Origin: a virus
Virus record (IMG/VR): IMGVR_UViG_3300007640_000204
Coordinates: 1 to 25,870 of that record
Strand: one strand, 5' to 3'
DNA length: 25,870 bases
Part shown: positions 1-6,000 of the stretch, piece by piece
Position numbering within the stretch: the first letter of the stretch is position 1
Layout: each line of letters begins with the position of its first letter
Notes under the pieces: generated by a model
The model's input: only the letters and a program-made list of their open reading frames with translations
Databases searched by the model: none
What the model was told of the DNA's origin: nothing
Made by a program: the position numbers and the translations under genes

Positions 1-38
1 AAAATGCCATGTGTTGAAAAAAGATTCCTAACACCCAT
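1..38 (-). CDS. Possible start of the next late gene (cut by window edge)
   Basis: An ATG at 36-38 opens a frame that runs off the window (MGVRNLFSTHGI). It starts 30 bases past the stop of the HNH gene, on the same strand, with a purine-rich GAGGA just before it. After a small terminase and an HNH gene the usual next gene is large terminase or portal, but twelve residues cannot decide this. A second ATG at 8-10 in another frame is equally possible. Confidence 0.3.
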   Translation of the reverse strand, partial: MGVRNLFSTHGI

Positions 39-68
39 ATCCTCAGCACTTTACGCCAAAAACAGTCT

Positions 69-341
69 TCAATCTTCGTTGCGGCGCTTCACATTGTGAC
101 AACGTGAACACATTGCTTGGTGGTTACGATAACTCCAAAACAAAGACATGTTTGCACGCGCTGGAACAATGTGGTCAACTGTGTTCGCCGCTTTCTTGCA
201 CGTCACGCAAGTCGGGTGTCGTGTCAAGAACCAAAGTCTGTACTTCTTCCACTTTGTGCTTTGATACAACTTTAGTGCTTCGCTTTCGTCGCTTCTTCTT
301 TGCCACGGGCTGCGCTTTGACTTCAGGGGAATTGTCGGCAT
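69..341 (-). CDS. HNH endonuclease, phage packaging type
   Basis: A 90-aa HNH nuclease. The family cuts DNA with one metal ion, and in many tailed phages the gene sits beside the terminase and assists packaging. The order is typical: a basic N-terminus (MPTIPLKSKRSPW), a helix ending in W-KKYR, a CVTC zinc pair, then the VDHIVPA core with the catalytic histidine, and a closing CSRCHN. The ATG at 341 is preferred over the earlier start at 398 because MPTIP matches the usual beginning of such proteins. Even so it overlaps the methyltransferase gene by 167 nt in another frame, so one of the two is overprinted or there is a sequence error. Confidence 0.85.
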   Translation of the reverse strand: MPTIPLKSKRSPWQRRSDESEALKLYQSTKWKKYRLWFLTRHPTCVTCKKAANTVDHIVPARANMSLFWSYRNHQAMCSRCHNVKRRNED

Positions 342-795
342 GCTTTCTGCAAATGTGCGTTGTTCGTTTTCTGTCTGTAACAATTGCAACGACTTCAAGT
401 CCGTTTGTCAGTTGCTTCGTCTTGACGCGTTGTGTGTCGTCAATGATAAGCAGCGCGCCGTCCTTGAATTCATCCATGTGACGTGCGACGTTGTTGCGCA
501 AGTAACCAATTGGTCCGTCAATGATGACAACGTCCGCTGTTCGCAGTTCTTCAAGTAGTTCGTTGTCCACTTCATACCATTCGTCCACCAATGGTTTGTG
601 CAGCACTGCGCAGGACTGTTTCAAAAGAAAACCAACCCATTGTGGTTCGCTTTCAATTGTCAGACTGTTCTTGAAGTAACGCTGCAAGCGTTTTGTTCCG
701 CGCCCGCCTCCAAGTTCAATGACTTTCAAAGAACGGTCAACGTTCTGTTTCATCCATTCAATGACGTTCGGGCTAATTGCAAATAGGTCGTTCAT
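175..795 (-). CDS. Class I SAM-dependent methyltransferase-like protein
   Basis: A 206-aa protein with a Rossmann-type methyltransferase core. Visible are the SAM-binding glycine loop (VIELGGGRGT, about residues 25-34), an acidic residue at the end of strand 2 (TIESEP), and the strand-4 motif DVVIIDGP. It lacks the DPPY motif of adenine-N6/cytosine-N4 enzymes and the PC motif of C5 enzymes, so it is not an ordinary DNA methylase; the substrate is unknown. The last 55 residues are a lysine/arginine-rich tail (KKKRRKRSTK) overlapping the HNH gene. Its ATG overlaps the stop of the upstream small gene (ATGA), so it belongs to the same operon. Confidence 0.7.
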   Translation of the reverse strand: MNDLFAISPNVIEWMKQNVDRSLKVIELGGGRGTKRLQRYFKNSLTIESEPQWVGFLLKQSCAVLHKPLVDEWYEVDNELLEELRTADVVIIDGPIGYLRNNVARHMDEFKDGALLIIDDTQRVKTKQLTNGLEVVAIVTDRKRTTHICRKHADNSPEVKAQPVAKKKRRKRSTKVVSKHKVEEVQTLVLDTTPDLRDVQESGEHS

Positions 796-923
796 GTTGT
801 TGTGTATCCGTGGTGGTTTGTGAGTTCAAAAAGTCGATGTTGCACGCGTTCAATTGCGTCTTTTGAACCGTCGTTTGACAACAGTTCAATTCGCTTGCGT
901 CGTAGTGTGTCAATTTCATTCAT
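792..923 (-). CDS. Small hypothetical protein (43 aa)
   Basis: This short frame fills the space between the NinG-like gene and the methyltransferase gene. Its ATG at 921-923 overlaps the end of the NinG-like gene by 8 nt and its TGA overlaps the next ATG. The product is charged and mostly helical (MNEIDTLRRKRIELLSNDG...). No family is recognised. A start at 968 (58 aa) is possible but would overlap the NinG-like gene further. Confidence 0.5.
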   Translation of the reverse strand: MNEIDTLRRKRIELLSNDGSKDAIERVQHRLFELTNHHGYTTT

Positions 924-1335
924 GACTTGAACGAATTCGCAACTGTTCAACTTTGCATGCTTTGTCATAATAGCGCGCCAAATGAATGTATTCTTGGACA
1001 GACATTGAACGACGAATTCGCGCCCGTCGTTCGACGTCAAACGCAAGTCCTTGCCTTTCTTCTTCAAGATGAATTCCGAAGCGAAACTGTTGTCCATGGT
1101 CGAAGATATTGCAACGCGCGCACTGGACGCGACAATTGTCAACGTCGAAGCGCGTGTTTCTGTGTTTGCGACTTTGAAAATGCCCGCAATACAATTGACT
1201 CCAATGCGCTTCTTTGCCGCATGTGTAACAAGCAGCAATGCCGTCTTTGTTCGCGTACTTCATGCGAATGAAGTTCGAAAAGACTTTGTCCAAATTCTGC
1301 AACAGTTTCTTTTTGCTTGCTGTCTTTTTCACCAT
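916..1335 (-). CDS. NinG/Rap-like recombination nuclease, copy 1
   Basis: A 139-aa protein of the NinG (lambda Rap) family, structure-specific endonucleases that act on recombination intermediates such as D-loops and Holliday junctions. It shows the family layout: a basic N-terminus with LDKVFSNFIRMKYA, a CYTC zinc pair, CGHF, then TRFD and VQCARCN carrying the second cysteine pair. The ATG overlaps the end of the small terminase gene by 7 nt. A second, divergent member lies at 3333-3713. The position between terminase and methyltransferase is unusual for a recombination gene. Confidence 0.8.
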   Translation of the reverse strand: MVKKTASKKKLLQNLDKVFSNFIRMKYANKDGIAACYTCGKEAHWSQLYCGHFQSRKHRNTRFDVDNCRVQCARCNIFDHGQQFRFGIHLEEERQGLAFDVERRARIRRSMSVQEYIHLARYYDKACKVEQLRIRSSHE

Positions 1336-1649
1336 GTCCCAAGCAGTGTTTTGCCGTCTTCTTGTGCAACGTGTTCAACGTAACCGCGTCGACGTCCTTT
1401 CGTTTTCAAAAAGAAGATAATTGCAGACGCGCTTCCGCCCTTCATTTGTTTGAACAGTTGACTTTCCGCATAATCCAAAGCGACTTCTTCAATGTCTTGA
1501 ACTGCTGCTGCAAATGACGCGTCTGTTTCAAGCCAACCGTAAAAAGTCGTCCGACCAACCTGCGCTTCTTTGCATGCAGTCGTGACAATTCCCAAAGACG
1601 CTTCAAGCGCTTTCAATACCCTTTTTTTTGACTGTTCAGTTTTGTTCAT
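1329..1649 (-). CDS. terS: Terminase small subunit-like protein
   Basis: A 106-aa protein resembling the phBC6A51-type small terminases, which recognise phage DNA and recruit the large subunit for packaging. The N-terminal third holds a helix-turn-helix (ACKEAQVGRTTFYGWLETD) followed by the family's helix with DYAESQLFKQM and the ending AIIFFLKTKGRRRGY. The ATG forms an ATGA overlap with the GNAT frame upstream. An A8 run lies in codons 7-9. The large subunit is not in the window and may lie just past position 1. Confidence 0.75.
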   Translation of the reverse strand: MNKTEQSKKRVLKALEASLGIVTTACKEAQVGRTTFYGWLETDASFAAAVQDIEEVALDYAESQLFKQMKGGSASAIIFFLKTKGRRRGYVEHVAQEDGKTLLGTW

Positions 1650-2146
1650 TTTCCCACATATTCAAATGACCATGCACGAATTCCCGCTTCGCGAAAACCG
1701 CTTTGACGAATGCCCTTCCCGCGCTGCAATTGTCCAAACGTTCGAATTGTTTTCACGCGCACCCAATTTGGGTTCTTTTGAAGCATTTTGAACACTGGAA
1801 CTGCGCTGAATTTTCCCATGATTCGAAAGCCGTGTTCCTGCTTCATGTGTCTTGACGTCGCTTCGATAAGTCGTCCGCCCAAACCAAGTCCTTGAAAGTC
1901 TGGGTGAATTACAGTCCTGTTGAAGTGAAAAATGGGCGTCTTGCCTTTGCGCGTCGGGACGTAATTTGCAAAGCATTGAAATCCGACTTGTCGCCCGTCG
2001 TGAAATAGCCCGAAGCAGTACAATTTGCCGCCTGGCAATTTGTCCGTTAAATAGTGATATTTTGAAAAATATTTCCACGTTTTCGTTGTGACGGGTCGAA
2101 TTTCGAATTCCAGTTTTTCTTGTCGTTTTTTTTTTCGTCGCAGTTG
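1646..2146 (-). CDS. GNAT acyltransferase domain, probably the C-terminal half of an ABC-GNAT protein
   Basis: A GNAT fold with the acyl-CoA-binding motif A (PDFQGLGLGGRL) preceded by FHFNRTVIH. The frame has no ATG before the domain: it opens after a TGA at 2147-2149 and reads through the A10 tract as KKRQEKLEFEIRPV, then TWKYFSKYHYLTDKL, which looks like the true start of the domain. The only in-window start near its conserved part is TTG at 2036-2038, which would cut off this region. The natural reading is that ribosomes arrive from the ABC frame by a -1 shift at the A10 tract. GNAT proteins move acyl groups from CoA; phage Mu Mom, which modifies adenine, has the same fold. The substrate here is unknown. 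Confidence 0.75.
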   Translation of the reverse strand, partial: QLRRKKKRQEKLEFEIRPVTTKTWKYFSKYHYLTDKLPGGKLYCFGLFHDGRQVGFQCFANYVPTRKGKTPIFHFNRTVIHPDFQGLGLGGRLIEATSRHMKQEHGFRIMGKFSAVPVFKMLQKNPNWVRVKTIRTFGQLQRGKGIRQSGFREAGIRAWSFEYVGK

Positions 2147-2757
2147 TCAAAACGCGCTTCGTTGCAGTCAATAACCCAAGACGGGTTTACCCATTCCAAA
2201 ATGTCGTAATGACAAGAACACAAAACGACGCGTTTCTTGTTTCGTCGTGCGTACTTCTGCAAAGCGTGTGACATGACTTTTGCGACTTGTCTGTCCACGA
2301 CTGAAGTCCATTCGTCAATGACTGTCAAGTCCGCGTTGTGCGTCATTTGCAAAACTGCTTCGGCGCGTGCGCGTTGTCCGTTGGAAAGTGTGTACATGGG
2401 GCGCACCCAACAAACAACTGAAGTCAGTCCAATTCCCGACAAAAGCGCAGCGCATTCGTCATATGTCAATGAAGTCGGAAGTTGGTCAATGACTGGACGC
2501 GACAAGTCTGCTTGAAATTGAAAACAGTCTTCTCCAAACATGTGTTTTGCAAGCGTTGTTTTCCCGCTTCCTGAAGCGCCCAAAATGACTCCAATTGTCC
2601 AGTCTTCGTTCGGTTCAATCTTGTCAATTTGCAAGTCGTGAATTGACTTCTTGTGAATGTCAATGTCCAACGAATCGCATGCAAGTTTGGTTCGAAAACT
2701 TGTCGGAATTTCGCTTTGCAAGCGAACGTGAATTTTCTTTTTCAGCGTCGTTGTCAT
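2047..2757 (-). CDS. Soluble ABC-type ATPase
   Basis: A 236-aa ABC ATPase without membrane segments. Visible are Walker A (GASGSGKTTL, residues 60-69), a signature LSNGQ (124-128), Walker B with the catalytic glutamate (LTVIDEW, 144-150), a D-loop (SVVD) and the H-loop histidine (SCHYD, H183). The ATG at 2755-2757 forms an ATGA overlap with the ParB-like gene; an upstream start at 2805 is less likely. In its own frame the protein ends in a lysine/asparagine-rich tail after residue 210 that looks like out-of-frame coding. A -1 shift at 2126-2135 would give a fusion of about 370 aa with the GNAT domain, like the ABC-acetyltransferase proteins grouped in COG2401. Confidence 0.85.
   Translation of the reverse strand: MTTTLKKKIHVRLQSEIPTSFRTKLACDSLDIDIHKKSIHDLQIDKIEPNEDWTIGVILGASGSGKTTLAKHMFGEDCFQFQADLSRPVIDQLPTSLTYDECAALLSGIGLTSVVCWVRPMYTLSNGQRARAEAVLQMTHNADLTVIDEWTSVVDRQVAKVMSHALQKYARRNKKRVVLCSCHYDILEWVNPSWVIDCNEARFDNCDEKKNDKKNWNSKFDPSQRKRGNIFQNITI
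2126..2135 (-). other. A10 slippery tract joining ABC and GNAT frames
   Basis: On the coding strand ten adenines lie in the ABC frame as GAA AAA AAA AAC. A -1 slip continues as AAA CGA CAA GAA and enters the GNAT frame at its natural beginning. The three frames were compared by hand, and only the -1 frame gives a sensible GNAT N-terminus. It may be programmed frameshifting, a contingency homopolymer that varies in the population, or an indel error in the assembly. Confidence 0.7.
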
Positions 2758-3278
2758 TGCACAATTTTCACTGTCAATCCTTCTTGCGTCAATTTCTCGA
2801 ACCATTCATTTGCTTGACTTTCGTCGTCAACTTCGAACGACAAAAACCAACGCCCTGAAAAGTCGTCCGCTTCGGGCGTTACGTCTTCAGCCGTCGGTGC
2901 GTCTTCGTCGTTGTCTTGCCATACGTCAAGCCCCCATTCGTCAAGTTCTGCTGCGTCCCATTCGTTCGCAAGAATGTCAAAGTCCCACGAACCAAAAGCA
3001 ACATTGTCCTTCACAATGAATTCACGCTGCTTTGCTTCTTCCCACGTCGCAACGTAAACGGGAATTTTCTCCAACTTCAATTCTTGCGCCGCTTTCAAAC
3101 GCATGTTTCCACCAAGAACAACGTTGTCAGGATTGACGACAACAGGACGCGCTTCAAGCATTTCAGGAAAGTCGCGCAAAGACTGTTTCAATTTCTTGAA
3201 AGCCGCTTTGTCAATCGTGCGCGGGTTGTCTTCATTTTGTCGCAAGTCTGCGACGCGTTTGCTTGCAAATTTTCCCAT
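2754..3278 (-). CDS. ParB/sulfiredoxin-fold protein (ParB-like nuclease domain)
   Basis: A 174-aa protein with the N-terminal ParB-like domain: NEDNPRTID, a helix, then the signature VVLGGNMRLKAAQELKL. The following VKDNVAFGSWDFDILANEWD is typical of phage versions, which commonly accompany DNA modification genes and lack the partition-type HTH. The C-terminal third is strongly acidic (DNDEDAPTAEDVTPEADD) and ends in a small compact segment. The ATG at 3278 is preferred over a TTG at 3296. It is translationally coupled to the ABC ATPase through an ATGA overlap, which suggests that the two proteins act together. Confidence 0.8.
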   Translation of the reverse strand: MGKFASKRVADLRQNEDNPRTIDKAAFKKLKQSLRDFPEMLEARPVVVNPDNVVLGGNMRLKAAQELKLEKIPVYVATWEEAKQREFIVKDNVAFGSWDFDILANEWDAAELDEWGLDVWQDNDEDAPTAEDVTPEADDFSGRWFLSFEVDDESQANEWFEKLTQEGLTVKIVQ

Positions 3279-3332
3279 TCTTTTGTGTCTTGACAAGAAT
3301 TTTGCCGAAGATACAAAAACGAAGTCCCAACT

Positions 3333-3713
3333 TCAAAGTTGCTTCAGTCGGGACTGGTAAATTTCAATTTTCGTTTGAATGTGCAAGTCCGTCCAAATTG
3401 CAATTCGCTTTGAACGTTCGCGCAAATGTTCAGCAGTGCCCATTCCAAAAACAGCGTCCAAATTGCGCGCAAATTCTTCACGCATTCCATTCTTGTGTCT
3501 GTTGCATTTTCGACACTGCGGCTGAACGTTCTTCATGTCAAAACGTGTCGACATGCACGCGCGCGGCATGAAATGTCCCGCGTCCATTTCGTCCCAAAAT
3601 TCCATTCGCGAACATGTGAAACATTCAGTTCGCCCTGAAAAGTCTGCGTGACGTCTTCGAACGTATTCTGAAAACACTTTGTCAAGTTTCCGAATTGCTG
3701 CTTGTGTCGCCAT
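3333..3713 (-). CDS. NinG/Rap-like recombination nuclease, copy 2
   Basis: A 126-aa NinG-family protein sharing with copy 1 the motifs LDKVFS, C-x2-C (CFTC), GHF, TRFD and QCRKCN, with little similarity elsewhere. It is probably a zinc-containing endonuclease acting on branched recombination intermediates. It starts 32 nt inside the end of the preceding gene and is followed by the ParB-like gene after 54 nt. This place, just behind the replication genes, is the expected one for NinG; copy 1 is the odd one. Confidence 0.8.
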   Translation of the reverse strand: MATQAAIRKLDKVFSEYVRRRHADFSGRTECFTCSRMEFWDEMDAGHFMPRACMSTRFDMKNVQPQCRKCNRHKNGMREEFARNLDAVFGMGTAEHLRERSKRIAIWTDLHIQTKIEIYQSRLKQL

Positions 3714-4362
3714 TTTTGTTCAGTTCTGCAATGTGTTTTGCCAGTGCGAAAATGGGTGCGTTTTTCTTGCGACGCAAGTCTTCAATTGTCGTCGGCTGGT
3801 AAGTCACTTTTGAAATGTCGTCTGCGCCGCGTGTGACTTGTTTGCTTTCGTATTCGTGACGACGTTCGCGCAGTTCAGCAGCGCGTTCTTCCATTGCAAG
3901 AAACGCGTCGCGAAATTCTTGCGTTTTCAGTCGTTCAAAATACTTGCCGAATTTGCCCTGTTTCATCCCGTCGCAAGCAAGTCGCCACTGTTCAAGCGTC
4001 ATTGCGGGAAAGTCTTCAATCAACGTTTCGACCGTGAACAAGACTTGTTCAACATTCAACGTCTTTTTCATTTCATGAAAGTCGACGACGCTTTGAACCA
4101 TTTCGCACAATGCAATGCGCGTTTTTTCTCCTTCAAACTTCAGCGCAGTTCCCACGTTTGTTCCGTGAAAAATCGCGTTTGCATGTGTTTCACGATACAC
4201 GCCCGCTGCGGACAAAGTTTGCAAACTTGTCTGCGTCTTCTTGTGTAATTGAACCGCGCGTTCCGTTTTGAAAACTGCTTGTGTTGTTTCGTATTGGGAA
4301 GAACCCTTTCCACCCGTTTGCGATACTTTGTCCAACAATTTGCTTTGCTTTTGTTCTGTCAT
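3682..4362 (-). CDS. Replication-module protein, possible helicase loader
   Basis: A 226-aa, largely helical, charged protein. No motif was recognised: no Walker box, no zinc ligands. The central part (VEQVLFTVETLIEDFPAMTLEQWRLACDGM) and the following helices are rich in E/K/R. It is encoded immediately after the replication initiator, the place where phages often keep a helicase loader, but that role is inferred from position only. The ATG at 4360-4362 is preferred over the TTG at 4371. It begins 173 nt inside the initiator gene in another frame, and both frames look protein-like across the overlap. Confidence 0.65.
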   Translation of the reverse strand: MTEQKQSKLLDKVSQTGGKGSSQYETTQAVFKTERAVQLHKKTQTSLQTLSAAGVYRETHANAIFHGTNVGTALKFEGEKTRIALCEMVQSVVDFHEMKKTLNVEQVLFTVETLIEDFPAMTLEQWRLACDGMKQGKFGKYFERLKTQEFRDAFLAMEERAAELRERRHEYESKQVTRGADDISKVTYQPTTIEDLRRKKNAPIFALAKHIAELNKNGDTSSNSET

Positions 4363-4909
4363 TTTGCGCAAGTGTTTGAAGTTGTTTCAACGAAGTCAAT
4401 TCAGTTTTAACGGACTTGAAGCGAAAGTTGTGTTCGTCCTTTTTGTACTGCTTCCATTCGTTCCAAATTTCTTCGAAGTCGTCAAATGGAAATTCCAACT
4501 TCGCTTGTTCTTTCAATGTGCTTTTCTTGTTTCTTTCTTTGTTTCTTTCTGTTCGACAATTTGACAAGTCTGCATTGTCAATTTGACGACGCTGCTTCGA
4601 CTTTTTGACATTGCTGCTTTGACTTTTTGACGATGCTGCGTGGACATTTTGACAAGTCAGAACGCGCTTGCGACCGTCAAACGGTTCGCGCTGAACCAAT
4701 TGCAATTCTTCAAGTGTGCGCACTGCACGCGTAACGCTGCGAACACTGACTTGAAAACTTTCTGCAATTGCTTCGTTCGTCTTGAAAAATTTCTGTTCGC
4801 GCTGCGCAAAACTGCGCACTTCTGACAACAGTGCTTTTTCAATGATTGAAAGACGCTTGTCATTCCAAACGTTCTTTTCAATCCAAATTCCAGTGAAGTC
4901 TTCGTTCAT
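4190..4909 (-). CDS. Replication initiator/organiser with winged-helix N-terminus
   Basis: A 239-aa protein resembling phage replisome organisers. The N-terminal 90 residues form a winged helix of the kind found in such proteins (IIEKALLSEVRSF, then FKTNEAIAESFQVSVRSVTRAVRTLEEL with the recognition helix, then a basic wing FDGRKRVL). A polar linker rich in S, K and R follows, and the C-terminal domain carries FEEIWNEWKQYK and the closing IANGWKGFFPI seen in many DnaD-like initiators. It would bind the phage origin and recruit the host helicase. The ATG at 4907-4909 is chosen over a TTG at 4957. A terminator-like hairpin lies directly upstream. Confidence 0.75.
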   Translation of the reverse strand: MNEDFTGIWIEKNVWNDKRLSIIEKALLSEVRSFAQREQKFFKTNEAIAESFQVSVRSVTRAVRTLEELQLVQREPFDGRKRVLTCQNVHAASSKSQSSNVKKSKQRRQIDNADLSNCRTERNKERNKKSTLKEQAKLEFPFDDFEEIWNEWKQYKKDEHNFRFKSVKTELTSLKQLQTLAQNDRTKAKQIVGQSIANGWKGFFPIRNNTSSFQNGTRGSITQEDADKFANFVRSGRVS

Positions 4910-4916
4910 GACGGTG

Positions 4917-4946
4917 AAAAAAGGGCGACGCAACGACGCGCCGCCC
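4917..4946 (-). terminator. Intrinsic terminator before the replication operon
   Basis: On the minus strand a 10-bp stem (GGGCGGCGCG / TGCGTCGCCC, two G-U pairs, loop TCGT) is followed by six T. It lies between the HTH gene and the initiator ATG, with no space left for a separate promoter, so it probably attenuates read-through into the replication genes, or hides their start. Confidence 0.7.
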
Positions 4947-4953
4947 GTTTGCT

Positions 4954-5187
4954 TCAATCGACTTCAACAATTTCGTTTTCGCGTGCAACGACTGCGTCCA
5001 AAATGTCGTTCGCGTCTGCTTTTGTCAAGTTGCACAATTCAGGCAAAAAGCGCAGCATGTTTCGCGGGTTGCTGTTGCTCCAATGACTGACCGTGGACAC
5101 GTCAATTGCAAGATGTTTTGCAAGTGTCGAATAATCGCCAAAATTCGCGTAAATCCAACCCTTCAAGGTGTTTCTGTTATTGTTCAT
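4954..5187 (-). CDS. Small HTH DNA-binding regulator
   Basis: A 77-aa protein with a XRE/Cro-like helix-turn-helix: GDYSTLAKHLAIDVSTVSHW, in which the second helix VSTVSHW is the likely recognition helix. The rest is a short helical tail ending in acidic residues. It is the last gene before the terminator that precedes the replication operon. It is a candidate for the protein that binds the dyads found over the minus-strand promoters, though nothing in the sequence proves that. The ATG at 5185-5187 overlaps the end of the upstream membrane-protein gene by 11 nt. Confidence 0.7.
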   Translation of the reverse strand: MNNNRNTLKGWIYANFGDYSTLAKHLAIDVSTVSHWSNSNPRNMLRFLPELCNLTKADANDILDAVVARENEIVEVD

Positions 5188-5356
5188 TTTCAAGTTTTTT
5201 CATGTGTTCGCGCTTCTTTCGTTCTGCGCGCTTTCGTTGATATTTTTCCTCCCAAATGCACATTAGTTCATGAATGAACACTGCTGCGCACATTAAACCG
5301 ACGCCAAATGCAAAGGATACCCACACGTTGGCGCAAATAAACGCTTCAGGTTGCAT
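5177..5356 (-). CDS. Small membrane protein (59 aa)
   Basis: A short gene of 60 codons. The first half is one hydrophobic segment (FICANVWVSFAFGVGLMCAAVFI) and the second half is a highly charged helix (EEKYQRKRAERKKREHMKKLENE), which predicts a single-pass membrane protein with a cytoplasmic basic tail. Its ATG directly follows the stop of the SSB-like gene, and its stop lies inside the start of the HTH gene, so the spacing supports it. The function is unknown. Confidence 0.65.
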   Translation of the reverse strand: MQPEAFICANVWVSFAFGVGLMCAAVFIHELMCIWEEKYQRKRAERKKREHMKKLENEQ

Positions 5357-5842
5357 TTAAAAAGGCAATCCGTCTTGTCCTACTGCTTGGGCGCTTTGGT
5401 TTGAACCTTGCGCTGTTTCTGCGCTTGTGGTGACGTTCTGCATGTGTTCCACAAGTTGCGCCTTCAAATTCAGAAGATTCTGCGCAGTTTGCAGAATTTG
5501 TTCGTTTGAAGACGTTGCGCCCATTCGCACTGCGTTCGTTATCGCCCAAGACGCTTCAATTTGCGCAGTTCTGTCTTCTTGTTTTGCGCTTGAATTTGTC
5601 GCTTGCGCAGCGGGCGCGTTCGAATGAAATTCCGCTTTGTCCATGCTCCATTTCAGTCCATGCTTTGTTTGTTTTTCGCTTGTCACCACGACAACGTCAC
5701 CGACGTTCCAACGGTCGTTTGTTTTCGCGTTGACGCGCCCAATTCGACCGTCGTCCAAAGCAAGTGTGAATTCGAACATTTGTCCATGTTGTCCGTTCCA
5801 TGCTTCGACGTTTTGCACTGCTTGAATTGTTCTGTTTTCCAT
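5357..5842 (-). CDS. Single-strand DNA-binding (OB-fold) protein
   Basis: A 161-aa protein with a short OB-like N-terminal domain (MENRTIQAVQNVEAW..., then FEFTLALDDGRIGRVNAKTNDRWNVGDVVVV), a long Q/A/S/N-rich linker and a C-terminal tip ending GLPF. The tip resembles the DDDIPF peptide with which SSB proteins bind their partners, although it has only one acidic residue. It sits in the recombination module with the exonuclease. The ATG at 5840-5842 is preferred because upstream codons belong to the preceding gene. The family assignment is by pattern and not certain. Confidence 0.6.
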   Translation of the reverse strand: MENRTIQAVQNVEAWNGQHGQMFEFTLALDDGRIGRVNAKTNDRWNVGDVVVVTSEKQTKHGLKWSMDKAEFHSNAPAAQATNSSAKQEDRTAQIEASWAITNAVRMGATSSNEQILQTAQNLLNLKAQLVEHMQNVTTSAETAQGSNQSAQAVGQDGLPF

Positions 5843-5844
5843 TT

Positions 5845-6000
5845 TTATTGGTTTTTGAGTTTCTGAATAATTCTGACAACGTTTCGAATTTCGCACTGCA
5901 TGCAAAACACCGCCCAATTCAATTCGTGTGTCGTGTTGTTTTTTTGTGCTGCTTCAACTGCTTCTTTGAATTCGGTTGAAAGCGCGTTTTCTTCGTTCAT
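5845..6000 (-). CDS. Small hypothetical protein (51 aa)
   Basis: A 51-aa product with an acidic N-terminal helix and a C-terminal stretch containing CMQC. Its ATG forms an ATGA overlap with the exonuclease stop and its stop lies 2 nt before the SSB-like start. The coupling to exonuclease and SSB suggests a helper in recombination; no family is recognised. Confidence 0.55.
   Translation of the reverse strand: MNEENALSTEFKEAVEAAQKNNTTHELNWAVFCMQCEIRNVVRIIQKLKNQ

Noticed and set aside
792-1238. 148-codon form of the small gene after NinG copy 1
   Set aside because: Most of it lies out of frame inside the NinG-like gene; only the last 43-58 codons are likely real.
1662-2171. 169-codon frame overlapping ABC and GNAT in the third frame
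   Set aside because: It shares the A10 tract but gives no domain; only the -1 frame restores the GNAT N-terminus.
2758-2805. Earlier start for the ABC ATPase at 2805
   Set aside because: It would overlap the ParB-like gene by 52 nt, whereas the ATG at 2757 gives the usual ATGA coupling.
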